13,154 bases of DNA. Origin: Rhodospirillales bacterium. GTDB taxonomy: Bacteria; Pseudomonadota; Alphaproteobacteria; Acetobacterales; Acetobacteraceae. The position numbers and the translations under genes are program-made. The notes under the pieces were generated by a model. It had not been told where the DNA came from and did no database searches. It saw only the letters and a list, made by a program, of their open reading frames with translations. Shown one piece after another: positions 5,263-13,154 of the stretch. How positions within the stretch are numbered: the stretch's first letter is position 1; every line of letters starts with the position of its first letter. The DNA lies in NCBI GenBank assembly GCA_018971905.1, contig JAGWZS010000022.1, forward strand, positions 1 through 13,154. The letters are read 5' to 3'.

Positions 5263-6831
5263 ATGGACCAGCCCCTGCAGCAGAGCGAAACCGCGACCGG
5301 CATTCCGCCGCGCCGCACCTTCGCGATCATCTCCCACCCGGACGCCGGTAAAACGACGCTGACCGAGAAGCTGCTGCTGTTCGGCGGCGCCATCCGCGAG
5401 GCGGGGATGGTGAAGGCGCGGCAGGATAGGCGCAACACGCGGTCGGACTGGATGAAGATCGAGCGCCAGCGCGGTATTTCCGTCACCTCCTCGGTGATGA
5501 CCTTCGAGTTCGGCGGTGCGGTGTTCAATTTGCTGGACACACCAGGCCACGAGGATTTCTCTGAAGACACTTACCGCACGCTCACCGCCGTAGACTCCGC
5601 GGTGATGGTGATCGACGCCGCCAAGGGCATCGAGTTGCAGACCCGCAAGCTGTTCGAGGTCTGCCGGTTGCGGAATATTCCCATCACGACCTTCATCAAC
5701 AAGATCGACCGCGAGAGCCAGAACCCGTTCGCGCTGCTGGACGAGATTGCCGACACGCTGCAACTGGATATCTGCCCGATGGTCTGGCCCATCGGCTCAG
5801 GCGGGCTGTTTAAGGGCTGCTACAATATGCGCAACGATCAGCTGGTTTCCGCCAAGAAGCCGGGCGAGGAGGTGGGCGAGCAGAATTTCGCCATTCCGGC
5901 TGACCAGCAGGCGCAGTTGGACGAGGATGTGGAGCTGATCCGCGCCGCCTACCCGGCGTTCGACCGGCAATCCTTCGAGGAAGGACATCTCACGCCGGTC
6001 TATTTCGGCTCGGCGTTGAAGGATTATTCCGTGCGCGAATTGCTGGAAGGGCTGGTGGCCAACGCGCCGCCACCGCAGCCCCGCGCCACAGACACGCGTG
6101 AGGTAGCACCTGAGGAAAAGCCGGTGACGGGCTTTGTGTTCAAGGTGCAGGCCAATATGGATCCTCAGCACCGCGACCGGATTGCCTTCACCCGCATCTG
6201 CTCCGGCAAATTCACGCGCGGCATGAAGCTGACCCATTCGCGGACGGCCAAGCCCATGGCCATCCAGGCGCCGATCTTCTTCTTCGCGCAGGACCGCTCC
6301 CTGGCCGAGGAAGCGTTTCCGGGGGATATTATAGGGATTCCCAACCATGGCACGCTGCGGGTGGGCGACACGCTGACCGAAGGCGAAAAACTCCGCTTCA
6401 CCGGCATTCCGGATTTTGCGCCGGAAATTCTGCGCCGCGTGCGCCTCGCGGACCCGATGAAGGCCAAGCAGATGCGCAAGGCGCTGGAGGATCTGGCCGA
6501 GGAAGGTGTGACGCAGGTGTTCCGCCCGATGACCGGCGCGGACTGGATTGTGGGCGTGGTAGGCATGTTGCAGCTGGACGTACTCTCCAGCCGCATCGAG
6601 CAGGAATATAACGTGCCGATCGGCTTCGATCCCGCCCCGTTCGACACGGCGCGCTGGATATTCTCCGAGGATACGGCGCGCCTGAAATTCTTCATCGAGG
6701 TGAACAAGAGCGCGATGAGCGAGGACCGCGACGGCGCGCCGGTTTATCTGGTGCGCAATGGCTGGGAGCTGAACCGGATGAAGGAGAATTTCCCGGAGAT
6801 CACTTTCTCGGCCACGCGTGAGCGTCAGTAA
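5263..6831 (+). CDS. prfC: Peptide chain release factor 3 (RF3)
   Basis: A translational GTPase that removes RF1 or RF2 from the ribosome after peptide release. The GTP-binding motifs are all present: P-loop SHPDAGKTT (24-32), the RGISVTSS switch I region (70-77), DTPGHED (92-98) and NKID (146-149). SDWM, TYRTLTAVDSA and KLFEVCR are characteristic RF3 sequences that separate it from EF-G and TypA. The length of 522 residues is close to the E. coli protein (529). ATG 5263 is followed quickly by the conserved core, and no convincing Shine-Dalgarno precedes it. The stop at 6829-6831 overlaps the end of the convergent tamB gene by 7 nt, and no terminator is visible between them. Confidence 0.96.
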   Translation: MDQPLQQSETATGIPPRRTFAIISHPDAGKTTLTEKLLLFGGAIREAGMVKARQDRRNTRSDWMKIERQRGISVTSSVMTFEFGGAVFNLLDTPGHEDFSEDTYRTLTAVDSAVMVIDAAKGIELQTRKLFEVCRLRNIPITTFINKIDRESQNPFALLDEIADTLQLDICPMVWPIGSGGLFKGCYNMRNDQLVSAKKPGEEVGEQNFAIPADQQAQLDEDVELIRAAYPAFDRQSFEEGHLTPVYFGSALKDYSVRELLEGLVANAPPPQPRATDTREVAPEEKPVTGFVFKVQANMDPQHRDRIAFTRICSGKFTRGMKLTHSRTAKPMAIQAPIFFFAQDRSLAEEAFPGDIIGIPNHGTLRVGDTLTEGEKLRFTGIPDFAPEILRRVRLADPMKAKQMRKALEDLAEEGVTQVFRPMTGADWIVGVVGMLQLDVLSSRIEQEYNVPIGFDPAPFDTARWIFSEDTARLKFFIEVNKSAMSEDRDGAPVYLVRNGWELNRMKENFPEITFSATRERQ

Positions 6832-9800
6832 TTGAACTGATAGCTTAAGCCCACGCTGCTGCTGTTCTGGCCGGTGCTGTCCGTGCCGGTGGAGCTTTGC
6901 AGCTTGAGGCCCTTGTAGAGGTTAATCTCCACATTGGCTGAGGTACCCTGGCCGCTGGCGGCCTGGCTGGCGCCCACATACACGCCCGGCGCAATATAAC
7001 GCCCCGCCTGCACGGTGGGTGCGCCACTGGCGGAGCTGCCGAGGGAAAGCTGGTCCAGCCCCAGGGCGTTGCGCACGGAATCCAGCGGGTTCAGCCCCCC
7101 GCCAATGCCGGAGAGCTGCGCCAGCGCCGCCGCCAGCGAGGCCGCCTGGAACGGCGAGAGGTTGGCCGTGCTTTGAGCAAACAGCAATTGGGAGAGAACC
7201 TCATCCGACGGCAAGGGCGGCGAGCTGCTCAGGCTGATCTGCGGTTTGGCCGCCGTGCCGCCGATAATAAGTGAGGCGGTACCGTTATTGCTGGTGGTTG
7301 TGGTTGCCTCCAGATCCAGCGCCGGAATGAAGCCTCCGCCGTTGAACTCGATCTTGCCGGAGGTGAATTGCAACGTTTTTCCCGCCAGGGAGAAATTGCC
7401 GCGGATGAGGGTGAAACCGCCGGAGGGCTGGGGATGATCGGTGGTGCCGCCAATGCCGATATGCCCGCCAAGCTCGGCGAACAGCCCGTCGCCCCGGATG
7501 AAGATCTGGTTTTTGGCGTGCACGTCCAGCGCCAGTTTTATGGGCGGCAACGGCGGCGGCGCGCTTTTGGGCGGGACTGGCGGGGCGCTGGCATTATGGA
7601 TCGGCAGATTGGCGACCGAGGGCGGCAGCGATTTAGGAATATTGATATTGGCCTTCAGCAGATCCACCCGCCCGGCCAGGGTGGCGCTGCTTTTAATATC
7701 GCCTTTCAGCGTCAGCGCGGCATTCAGCGTCTCGGTTATCAGGTCTGACGCGATGGGGGTGGCGTGGTCCGCGGTCAAGGCAAAATCCACCGGCATGGCG
7801 GGCGTGCCGAGATTGATGGTGCCGTGGCCTGAGATTGTGCCCTGGCCAGCCGTGGCCGAGAGGCTTTGCAGGGTGATGAGCTTGTTGGCCGCTGCCATAT
7901 CAGCGTTGATGGCGATGAGGTTGAGGCCGGAGGCGATATTTTGCACCGAGCCACCGGCCAGTTGCAGCGTGCCCGTGGCGCTGGGGGCTTTTGGCGTGCC
8001 GCCCAGGCGCAGAGTGGTGGTGACAATCCCGCGCACGAGACTGCCATCCGCCGCCAGAACGGGGTCCAGCAATTTCAAATCCAGCCGCCCGGTCACGTCC
8101 AGGTTCATGGGGCTGGTCATCGCCATGGGGGCAGTGCCGTTGACGGTGAAATTCACATTCTGCCCGGCGTTCAAGCCCAAGTTCACGTCCACAGCCCGGG
8201 CTTTAAGGTTGGCTTTGGCGGTAATGTCAGCCGGCGGCAGGGATGCGGCGGGGCCGGATTCATCGCGCAGCTGCCGGGCGGTGAAGGTGATTTGCCCCGT
8301 GGGGGCCTTGGGCGTGCCGGCGAGCCGCATGGTGGTGGCAACAAGGCCGCTCAGCCTGGTATGCATCTGGGCCAGCAGCGGGTTCAGCATGGCCATGTTC
8401 AGCCGCCCTTCTATGGCCAGTTTCATCGCCCCCGCCATGGAAAGCGGGGCCAAGCCGCGCGCGGTTATGTTCACGTCCTGCCCGGCACTGGCGGCAAGGT
8501 TGATGTTGGCGCTCTGGCCTTGCAAATCCGCCGTGCCGGAGAGCTTTGCGGCGGGCAGCCCGGTGGTGGATTTGCTGATATAGCGCAGGCCGGTGGCGTT
8601 GAGCGTAACTCTTCCCTCTGGCGCTTTTGGCGTGCCGATGAGGCTGGCGGTGAGGTTCACAATACCCGCCGCGTCCAGCCTGGAAGAAAACAGCCTGGCG
8701 AGCGACAGGTCGAGATGTTTCACGGATGCCTGGGCGTTCAGCTCGGGCGATAGCGTGCCATCCAGCGCGATACTGGCGTTGGCCAGGGCAAGGTTGAGAT
8801 GATGCACCACAATGGCGGGGTGGGTTTCAATCGCCGTGGGGCCGCGCAGCCGGGCGGCGAGGCCGTGCCAATCCGCGTTCAGTTTGGTGATGTGAGCACT
8901 TTTATTCTGCGCGTTCAGCACGCCGGCCAGGCTGAGCCGGGCGGGGTAAGACAGCAGCCGGGCAATGGTGGCGTCCGCCTGGATGGCCAGTGCGGCGAGC
9001 GGCCCCTGGGCAGTGATTGTGCCGTTGACGGCGCCGAGCGCAGGCGTGGCGACAAGATTTTTCGCGGCCACGTGCAGGGTTAGATCCTGGTTATCCTGAT
9101 ACGTGAAATCCGCATCCGCCGCGCCGCGCATATGGCCGCCGGTGAACATATCGAAATCCGACAGTGACCCAAGCGCGACATGGGCGGCACCGGTGGGCAG
9201 TTTGGCCCCGGCGGCGAGGTGAAGGTCCGCCTGAGCGGTGAGGGATTTCCATGCCGCCTGGAGTATTTTCACGCTGGCGGCCCCCTGGGCAGTGCGGGCA
9301 AAGGCGGCGTTAAGCGCCAGGGGTGCGCCCGCCAACAGGCCGGTGCCGGTGAGTGTGCCTTGCGGGGTTTGGGGCAGATGGGCAGCGTGCAGGATGATCC
9401 GGAACGGGCCGGTGGGAAGGTTGGGCGCGGAAAGCTGGCCGGTGACAACGGCATCCGCCGTGAAATCCCGCGGGGTGCCGGTAACGTGGCTTTGCACCTG
9501 CACCTTGCCGGCAAGCCGCGGCGAGAGGGCCGCCACGCTATCCAGCGTTGCGGCCGTTGTCAGGTCCAAGCGGGTTTTATTCAGCACGCCATGACCGTTC
9601 AGGCTGAATTGCGGACCCTTCAACGCCAACTGGCCGATGGTGATTGTTTTGCCTTGCAGGCTGGCAAGCAAGGAAAGCGCCGTGCGCCCGGCGAGCAGCT
9701 TGTTCAGCCCCGCAGGCGCCTGGGTGAGGGCGACATGGCCCTGCAGGGAAAGGGTTGCGCCCTTTTTGCTGGCGGTTTGAACCACCAGCAGATGCAGCCG

Positions 9801-10661
9801 CGTGTCACCGCTCAAGGGTTGCCGCGCCAGCTTGCCAAATGGGGCAAGGGCGGGAATGGTGAGCACCACATCCGCGAAGGGGTTGGCGCGCGTCAGCCCC
9901 AGCGTGCCATTCATGGCCAGCCTCGCATTGCCCAGCGCCACATCGGCCTTCAGCGCGGCGTCAGCGCGGGGGCCGTTCAGGGCGATACCCATGCGCAAGG
10001 GCTGCTGCACCTGCGGCCCGGCGAAATGGCCCAGCAGCCCATTTGGCGGTTCCTGTACATGCAGGTGCATCGCCACGGTTTGCGGGTTGAGCGTGGCGTT
10101 GAGGATATAGGACGCGGCGCCGTGCGGCGTGGTGGCGCGCAGCGCGATCTCACCATGCCGGAGATCACGCAGATGCGTATGGCCGGTGACATGCAGCGCG
10201 ATGGCCTCACCCGCCAGCGCCGGCGCGATGCGCAGCGTGCCGATGTCCAGCCTATCCAGATTCACACGGATATTGGGCAGGCTGAACCTGCTGCCACCAT
10301 GCTTTTTGGCGGGCGGGTAGGCGGGGGCGCGCGCCACGCTGAGGCTTTGCGCGGTGAGCGCCTGAACGGAAAGATTGCCGTGCAGCAGCGCCAGGGGCGA
10401 CCATTGCAGCGCCAGCTCTTGCCCGCTCAGCCACACGCCTTTCGTATCCACCAACTGGAGGCTGGGGATTGTGATGTCTGCCGGGAAATGCCCGGCCAGC
10501 CCGCCAAGATGCACGTAGGACTTGCCGAGCTTATTGATCTCGCCAACCGCGAACTGCCGCCCCGCCTGGCTGTTGAGCACGGCGAACATGCCGAACACCG
10601 CCAACACCAGCAGAAGGGCGAGGGACAGAAGCCCGATGAGAATGCGGTTGAGCCAGCGCAT
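6825..10661 (-). CDS. tamB: Translocation and assembly module inner-membrane component TamB
   Basis: A 1278-residue protein (E. coli TamB is about 1259) that spans the periplasm as a long beta-structured groove and works with TamA in outer-membrane assembly and lipid transport. Residues 7-29 are the inner-membrane anchor. The typical opening follows: GLAGHFPADITIPSLQL, then GVWLSGQELALQWSPLALL. The C-terminal DUF490/TamB domain covers about residues 920-1278, including ANINIPKSLP, FTLIRGNFSLAGKTLQF and the LPSDEVLSQLLFAQ segment. It ends in SYQFNY, an aromatic end like that of outer-membrane partners. Internal repeats of exactly 106 residues begin at 676, 782 and 888, each opening GTPKAP. A proline-rich stretch (APPVPPKSAPPPLPP, about 7540-7595) interrupts the C-terminal domain and is unusual. 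The gene starts five bases after the tamA stop. Its GGGGAGG site (10675-10681) lies 13 bases upstream, so translation is probably coupled to tamA. Confidence 0.93.
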   Translation of the reverse strand: MRWLNRILIGLLSLALLLVLAVFGMFAVLNSQAGRQFAVGEINKLGKSYVHLGGLAGHFPADITIPSLQLVDTKGVWLSGQELALQWSPLALLHGNLSVQALTAQSLSVARAPAYPPAKKHGGSRFSLPNIRVNLDRLDIGTLRIAPALAGEAIALHVTGHTHLRDLRHGEIALRATTPHGAASYILNATLNPQTVAMHLHVQEPPNGLLGHFAGPQVQQPLRMGIALNGPRADAALKADVALGNARLAMNGTLGLTRANPFADVVLTIPALAPFGKLARQPLSGDTRLHLLVVQTASKKGATLSLQGHVALTQAPAGLNKLLAGRTALSLLASLQGKTITIGQLALKGPQFSLNGHGVLNKTRLDLTTAATLDSVAALSPRLAGKVQVQSHVTGTPRDFTADAVVTGQLSAPNLPTGPFRIILHAAHLPQTPQGTLTGTGLLAGAPLALNAAFARTAQGAASVKILQAAWKSLTAQADLHLAAGAKLPTGAAHVALGSLSDFDMFTGGHMRGAADADFTYQDNQDLTLHVAAKNLVATPALGAVNGTITAQGPLAALAIQADATIARLLSYPARLSLAGVLNAQNKSAHITKLNADWHGLAARLRGPTAIETHPAIVVHHLNLALANASIALDGTLSPELNAQASVKHLDLSLARLFSSRLDAAGIVNLTASLIGTPKAPEGRVTLNATGLRYISKSTTGLPAAKLSGTADLQGQSANINLAASAGQDVNITARGLAPLSMAGAMKLAIEGRLNMAMLNPLLAQMHTRLSGLVATTMRLAGTPKAPTGQITFTARQLRDESGPAASLPPADITAKANLKARAVDVNLGLNAGQNVNFTVNGTAPMAMTSPMNLDVTGRLDLKLLDPVLAADGSLVRGIVTTTLRLGGTPKAPSATGTLQLAGGSVQNIASGLNLIAINADMAAANKLITLQSLSATAGQGTISGHGTINLGTPAMPVDFALTADHATPIASDLITETLNAALTLKGDIKSSATLAGRVDLLKANINIPKSLPPSVANLPIHNASAPPVPPKSAPPPLPPIKLALDVHAKNQIFIRGDGLFAELGGHIGIGGTTDHPQPSGGFTLIRGNFSLAGKTLQFTSGKIEFNGGGFIPALDLEATTTTSNNGTASLIIGGTAAKPQISLSSSPPLPSDEVLSQLLFAQSTANLSPFQAASLAAALAQLSGIGGGLNPLDSVRNALGLDQLSLGSSASGAPTVQAGRYIAPGVYVGASQAASGQGTSANVEINLYKGLKLQSSTGTDSTGQNSSSVGLSYQFNY
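7988..8636 (-). repeat. 106-residue internal repeats in tamB (318-nt period)
   Basis: The GGCGTGCC-containing GTPKAP codons recur at 8636, 8318 and 8000, exactly 318 nt apart twice. Two full units (residues 676-781 and 782-887) align without gaps: GTPKAP at the start, LPxA near position 27, AGQxVNxT at 51, APxxMxxxM near 63, GRL at 77, LxPxLA at 84 and TTxRL at the end. A third copy begins at 888 but soon merges into the C-terminal domain. Confidence 0.8.
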
Positions 10662-10666
10662 GGGGG

Positions 10667-12487
10667 TTAGAACGCCTCCCCAAGCCCGAGGTAAAGCGCG
10701 AAGCCGCCGCTGCCGGGCGTGCGCTTTACCGGAAAGGCGATATCCGCGCGGATGGGACCAATGGAGGTGTAATAGCGCGCGCCGAGCCCATAGCCGACGT
10801 TGACCCTGCCCTTAAACGGCGCGGAGCCCGCATTCACCTGCCCGGCATCGATAAACGGCACAATGCCGATGGTTTTGGTGATATGCTGGCGGAATTCAAA
10901 TTCCACGGCGTCCATCGCCAGCCCGCCTTCGGGTTTGTCGTCAGGGAAGAGCGGGCCGATGGTCTGATAGGCATAGCCGCGCACCGTGCCGGAGCCGCCC
11001 GCGTAAAACCGTTGGTCCGGCGGCACGCCGAACTGGCTGGCGCCCTGGATGCTGCCCACCACCCCATGCACCGCGATCACGCCCCAGGCTTTGCGCTCAA
11101 CGGGAAAATAGACCGAGCCGGTGCCGAGAAGGATAACAAAGGGACTGTGTTTGGAACTGACCACCGGGTAGGTGGGGGTGATGGTGAGCGCCAGGCTGTG
11201 GCCGCGTGTGGGCTCCAGCAGGGAGTTAGTGGTGTTCCAGGCAAAACTGACGGGGAATTGCGCCAGCACATAGGTGCGGATGATGCCTTCCTGTTTCACA
11301 CGCTCACTGATGAAGCTGGGGCCGTAGGTGATGGTGGTGGTTGGGGTGATGGGGCGCGAGAGCGACGCGCCGAGCAGAATGCCCGTGCGGTCATACGCGA
11401 TGAGGGATTGCTTCAGCCCCTCGGCCGAGAGGGTGAGCGTTTGCCCGCGGGCATAATCATCCGGCTTGGTAAACACGCCCTTTATGTCATAGCCCGGCGC
11501 GGTGGTGCCGGTGCCGCCCAGCCCGTTCGCGGCAACCGAGAGGGTGAGTGTTTCGGCATGGCGGAAAACATTCCGGTCTTCCCAGCTGGTGCCGATGGTA
11601 AAGCCGGTATCCGTGGCGTAGGCGCCAGAAAGCGAAACAGCGTGGCGCTTCTGCTCAACCACATGGAACACAACCGGCACCTGCCCGTTTATGGCCGTTG
11701 TGGCGGGCACGGGGGCTACGGAAGAGAACACGCCGAGCCCCAGCAGGGACTCCCGCGCGGCCTGCAATGAAGTGTCTGAATAACGCTGACCAGGGCGCAG
11801 GGCGATATGGCGGCGCAGGAAGTCAGGATCTGTGCGGGTGAGTCCGGAGAAGGTGATGGGGCCGATGTCCACCCGCGGGCCCGGGGTGACGGTGTAGGAA
11901 ACATCCAGCGTGTGGCTGGGCAGGCTGGCCACCGCATAAGGCGGGGTTACAGTTGCGAAGCCATAGCCCGCATTACGCAAATCTGCCGTAAGCTTGGCGC
12001 TCGCGGCCAGAATTGGCGCAGCATTGGCCACCTGCCCGGCGCGGATGCCAGGGCGCGCCTGAAAGCCCGGCGGCAGGCCGGTGATGCTCACCTGGCCAAG
12101 CCTGAACAGCGGCCCCTTTTGGGTTGTTACCCTCACCTTGGCCGGGGTGGCGGTGGGAAGCTGGTTTAAATGCTCCAGCAAAGCTGGGTCGTTCAGCGCC
12201 ATGCCATCTATGGTGATGGTGGCTTTGCCAGCATCATACCCCAGCGAATGCAGCACGGTCACGAACTGGGTTTCGTCTGCCCTGGCCCGGCCAATGAGCG
12301 CGAACGGGGCTGGCGGCAACCTGGTGCGCAGGGAGAGAAGGCTGGAGGTTTGTTTTATCAGCCCGTCCAGCTGCTCGCTGCCTGATGGGGCGAAATTCAC
12401 ATCATATTTCACCGGGTCTGCGCCTTGCGCGGCGGTGCCGCAAAGGGCGAGGCAAAGGCACAGAAGAGATCTAATCCATCGGCGCAT
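10667..12487 (-). CDS. tamA: Outer-membrane Omp85-family assembly protein TamA
   Basis: A 606-residue Omp85 protein (E. coli TamA is 577), the outer-membrane half of the TamA-TamB module. It opens with a signal peptide, MRRWIRSLLCLCLALCG followed by TAAQGADP. Residues of roughly 30-260 make up the periplasmic POTRA region (for example VRVTTQKGPLFRLGQVSITG and YTVTPGPRVDIGPITFSGLTRT). The rest is a 16-strand-type beta-barrel. The VRGY motif that locks the barrel lumen is at 502-505 in RFYAGGSGTVRGYAY, and the protein ends in phenylalanine (GLGEAF), as outer-membrane proteins do. ATG 12487 is chosen because the signal peptide begins there. A GTG at 12523 would put twelve non-signal residues in front. 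No strong ribosome binding site is seen for either. It is followed by tamB after five bases. The 192-nt gap to the divergent EAL gene must hold its promoter, but no clear box pair stands out. Confidence 0.92.
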   Translation of the reverse strand: MRRWIRSLLCLCLALCGTAAQGADPVKYDVNFAPSGSEQLDGLIKQTSSLLSLRTRLPPAPFALIGRARADETQFVTVLHSLGYDAGKATITIDGMALNDPALLEHLNQLPTATPAKVRVTTQKGPLFRLGQVSITGLPPGFQARPGIRAGQVANAAPILAASAKLTADLRNAGYGFATVTPPYAVASLPSHTLDVSYTVTPGPRVDIGPITFSGLTRTDPDFLRRHIALRPGQRYSDTSLQAARESLLGLGVFSSVAPVPATTAINGQVPVVFHVVEQKRHAVSLSGAYATDTGFTIGTSWEDRNVFRHAETLTLSVAANGLGGTGTTAPGYDIKGVFTKPDDYARGQTLTLSAEGLKQSLIAYDRTGILLGASLSRPITPTTTITYGPSFISERVKQEGIIRTYVLAQFPVSFAWNTTNSLLEPTRGHSLALTITPTYPVVSSKHSPFVILLGTGSVYFPVERKAWGVIAVHGVVGSIQGASQFGVPPDQRFYAGGSGTVRGYAYQTIGPLFPDDKPEGGLAMDAVEFEFRQHITKTIGIVPFIDAGQVNAGSAPFKGRVNVGYGLGARYYTSIGPIRADIAFPVKRTPGSGGFALYLGLGEAF

Positions 12488-12679
12488 GACCCAGATGTGG
12501 CAGGGTTTTGCACAAGATTCCACCCCAGCCCGGACTTAACCGCCTGTAAGCTTGTTAATGTTTTAATCGCATCCGCCGGCAGGGGGTGGAGTACGAAACA
12601 TGCATCTTACAAACAACAGAACGGGCTTCAACATAAATAATACCCTGTTGCTGCCGTATGCCCAAAAGCCAAGCACACC

Positions 12680-13154
12680 ATGAAGGGGCAGGAATATTTT
12701 CTGGCGCGGCAGCCGATTTTGAATGAGCGGCAAACGCTGGTTGCCTACGAACTTCTGTTTCGAAGCAGTACTGAAAACCACGCGGTGATTGCTGATGACA
12801 TGTCCGCCAGCATGGCGGTGATTCAACATGCGTTTCTGACCCTTGGCGTGGATACGGCGCTGAACGGTAAACCCGCCTTCATCAATATCTCCGAGGATTT
12901 GCTGCTGAGCGACCTGCTGGAGATTCTTCCCGCCGATAAGGTGGTGCTGGAATTATTGGAAACAGTGCCCCGAACCGAAGCGGTGATTAACCGCTGCATG
13001 GCCTTGCGGGAGGCAGGGTTTCGCTTTGCCATCGACGATGTGATGGAGGATGACGAGGCGCTGCACAAAATTCTGCCCGTGGTGGATATTGTGAAGGTGG
13101 ATATGCTTGGCGTGAACATGGACAATCTGTTTTCCATCGCGCAGCGTGTCCGCG
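12680..13154 (+). CDS. EAL/HDOD-type signal transduction protein, N-terminal part (partial)
   Basis: The gene runs off the right edge. 158 codons are visible, starting MKGQEYFLARQPILN. FLARQPIL followed by LVAYELLFRSS is the hallmark opening of the YuxH-like proteins that join a degenerate EAL domain to an HDOD domain. The visible part is the EAL-like domain: YELLFR replaces the catalytic EAL, FINISEDLL follows, VLELLETV stands where active enzymes have the metal-binding ExxE, and FAIDDVMEDDEAL and VDIVKVDML fit the later strands. The altered motifs imply a regulatory or binding role rather than cyclic-di-GMP hydrolysis. The HDOD half would lie beyond the window. ATG 12680 is the only ATG after the in-frame stop at 12638; the ribosome binding site is weak. 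The gene is transcribed away from tamA. Confidence 0.85.
   Translation, partial: MKGQEYFLARQPILNERQTLVAYELLFRSSTENHAVIADDMSASMAVIQHAFLTLGVDTALNGKPAFINISEDLLLSDLLEILPADKVVLELLETVPRTEAVINRCMALREAGFRFAIDDVMEDDEALHKILPVVDIVKVDMLGVNMDNLFSIAQRVR

Noticed and set aside
7441..10670. Long plus-strand open frames at 7441-8583, 7866-8753 and 9180-10670 opposite tamB
   Set aside because: They lie wholly inside a well-recognised tamB gene, show no domains and have the biased residue content of shadow frames.
12488..12523. GTG start of tamA at 12523
   Set aside because: It would put twelve residues with no signal features in front of a clear MRRWIRSLL signal peptide that begins at 12487.
12488..12679. 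CtrA-type TTAA-N7-TTAAC sites in the tamA/EAL gap
   Set aside because: TTAA sequences occur here, but none at the required spacing.

Overview
The window is GC-rich and densely coded. It looks like an alphaproteobacterium, most likely Acetobacteraceae/Rhodospirillales. That placement is inferred from the gene families, mainly the glycine-rich beta-helix protein with a Hint domain and a GWA-type C-terminal module, plus a DUF2188 protein and an alphaproteobacterial tamA-tamB pair. No sequence search was possible. There are no rRNA or tRNA genes, transposases, CRISPR arrays or phage genes.

Layout, left to right. (1) Positions 1-868 (+) hold the last codons of an unknown upstream gene, joined by an ATGA overlap to phosphatidylserine synthase (pssA). 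(2) Positions 869-936 are a short AT-rich gap. It carries a possible promoter and a hairpin that buries the ribosome binding site of the next gene and could also terminate pssA transcription. (3) Positions 937-3704 (+) hold a large beta-helix/Hint-domain protein split into two frames by an apparent one-base loss in a G run at 2070-2074. (4) Positions 3705-4222 (-) hold two small genes, a DUF2188 protein and a 62-residue single-pass membrane protein. The DUF2188 gene converges on the Hint gene with directly abutting stop codons. (5) Positions 4223-4522 are the only long non-coding stretch. On the minus strand it has a weak promoter containing a perfect 12-bp palindrome, a long interrupted hairpin and a good intrinsic terminator, arranged like a small RNA gene or an attenuated leader for the membrane-protein gene. 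(6) Positions 4523-6831 (+) hold a short-chain dehydrogenase of the C-factor type and peptide chain release factor 3 (prfC). (7) Positions 6825-12487 (-) hold tamA then tamB, the outer-membrane and inner-membrane-anchored halves of the translocation and assembly module. tamB converges on prfC with a 7-nt overlap. (8) Positions 12680-13154 (+) hold the start of an EAL/HDOD-type signalling protein cut by the window edge, divergent from tamA.

The genes do not form one pathway. pssA (phospholipid synthesis) and tamAB (envelope assembly) are envelope housekeeping. prfC is translation housekeeping. The SDR, DUF2188 and small membrane proteins are accessory functions of unknown role. The split Hint/beta-helix protein is the most variable-looking part, and the 4223-4522 intergenic element is the best candidate for something undescribed.
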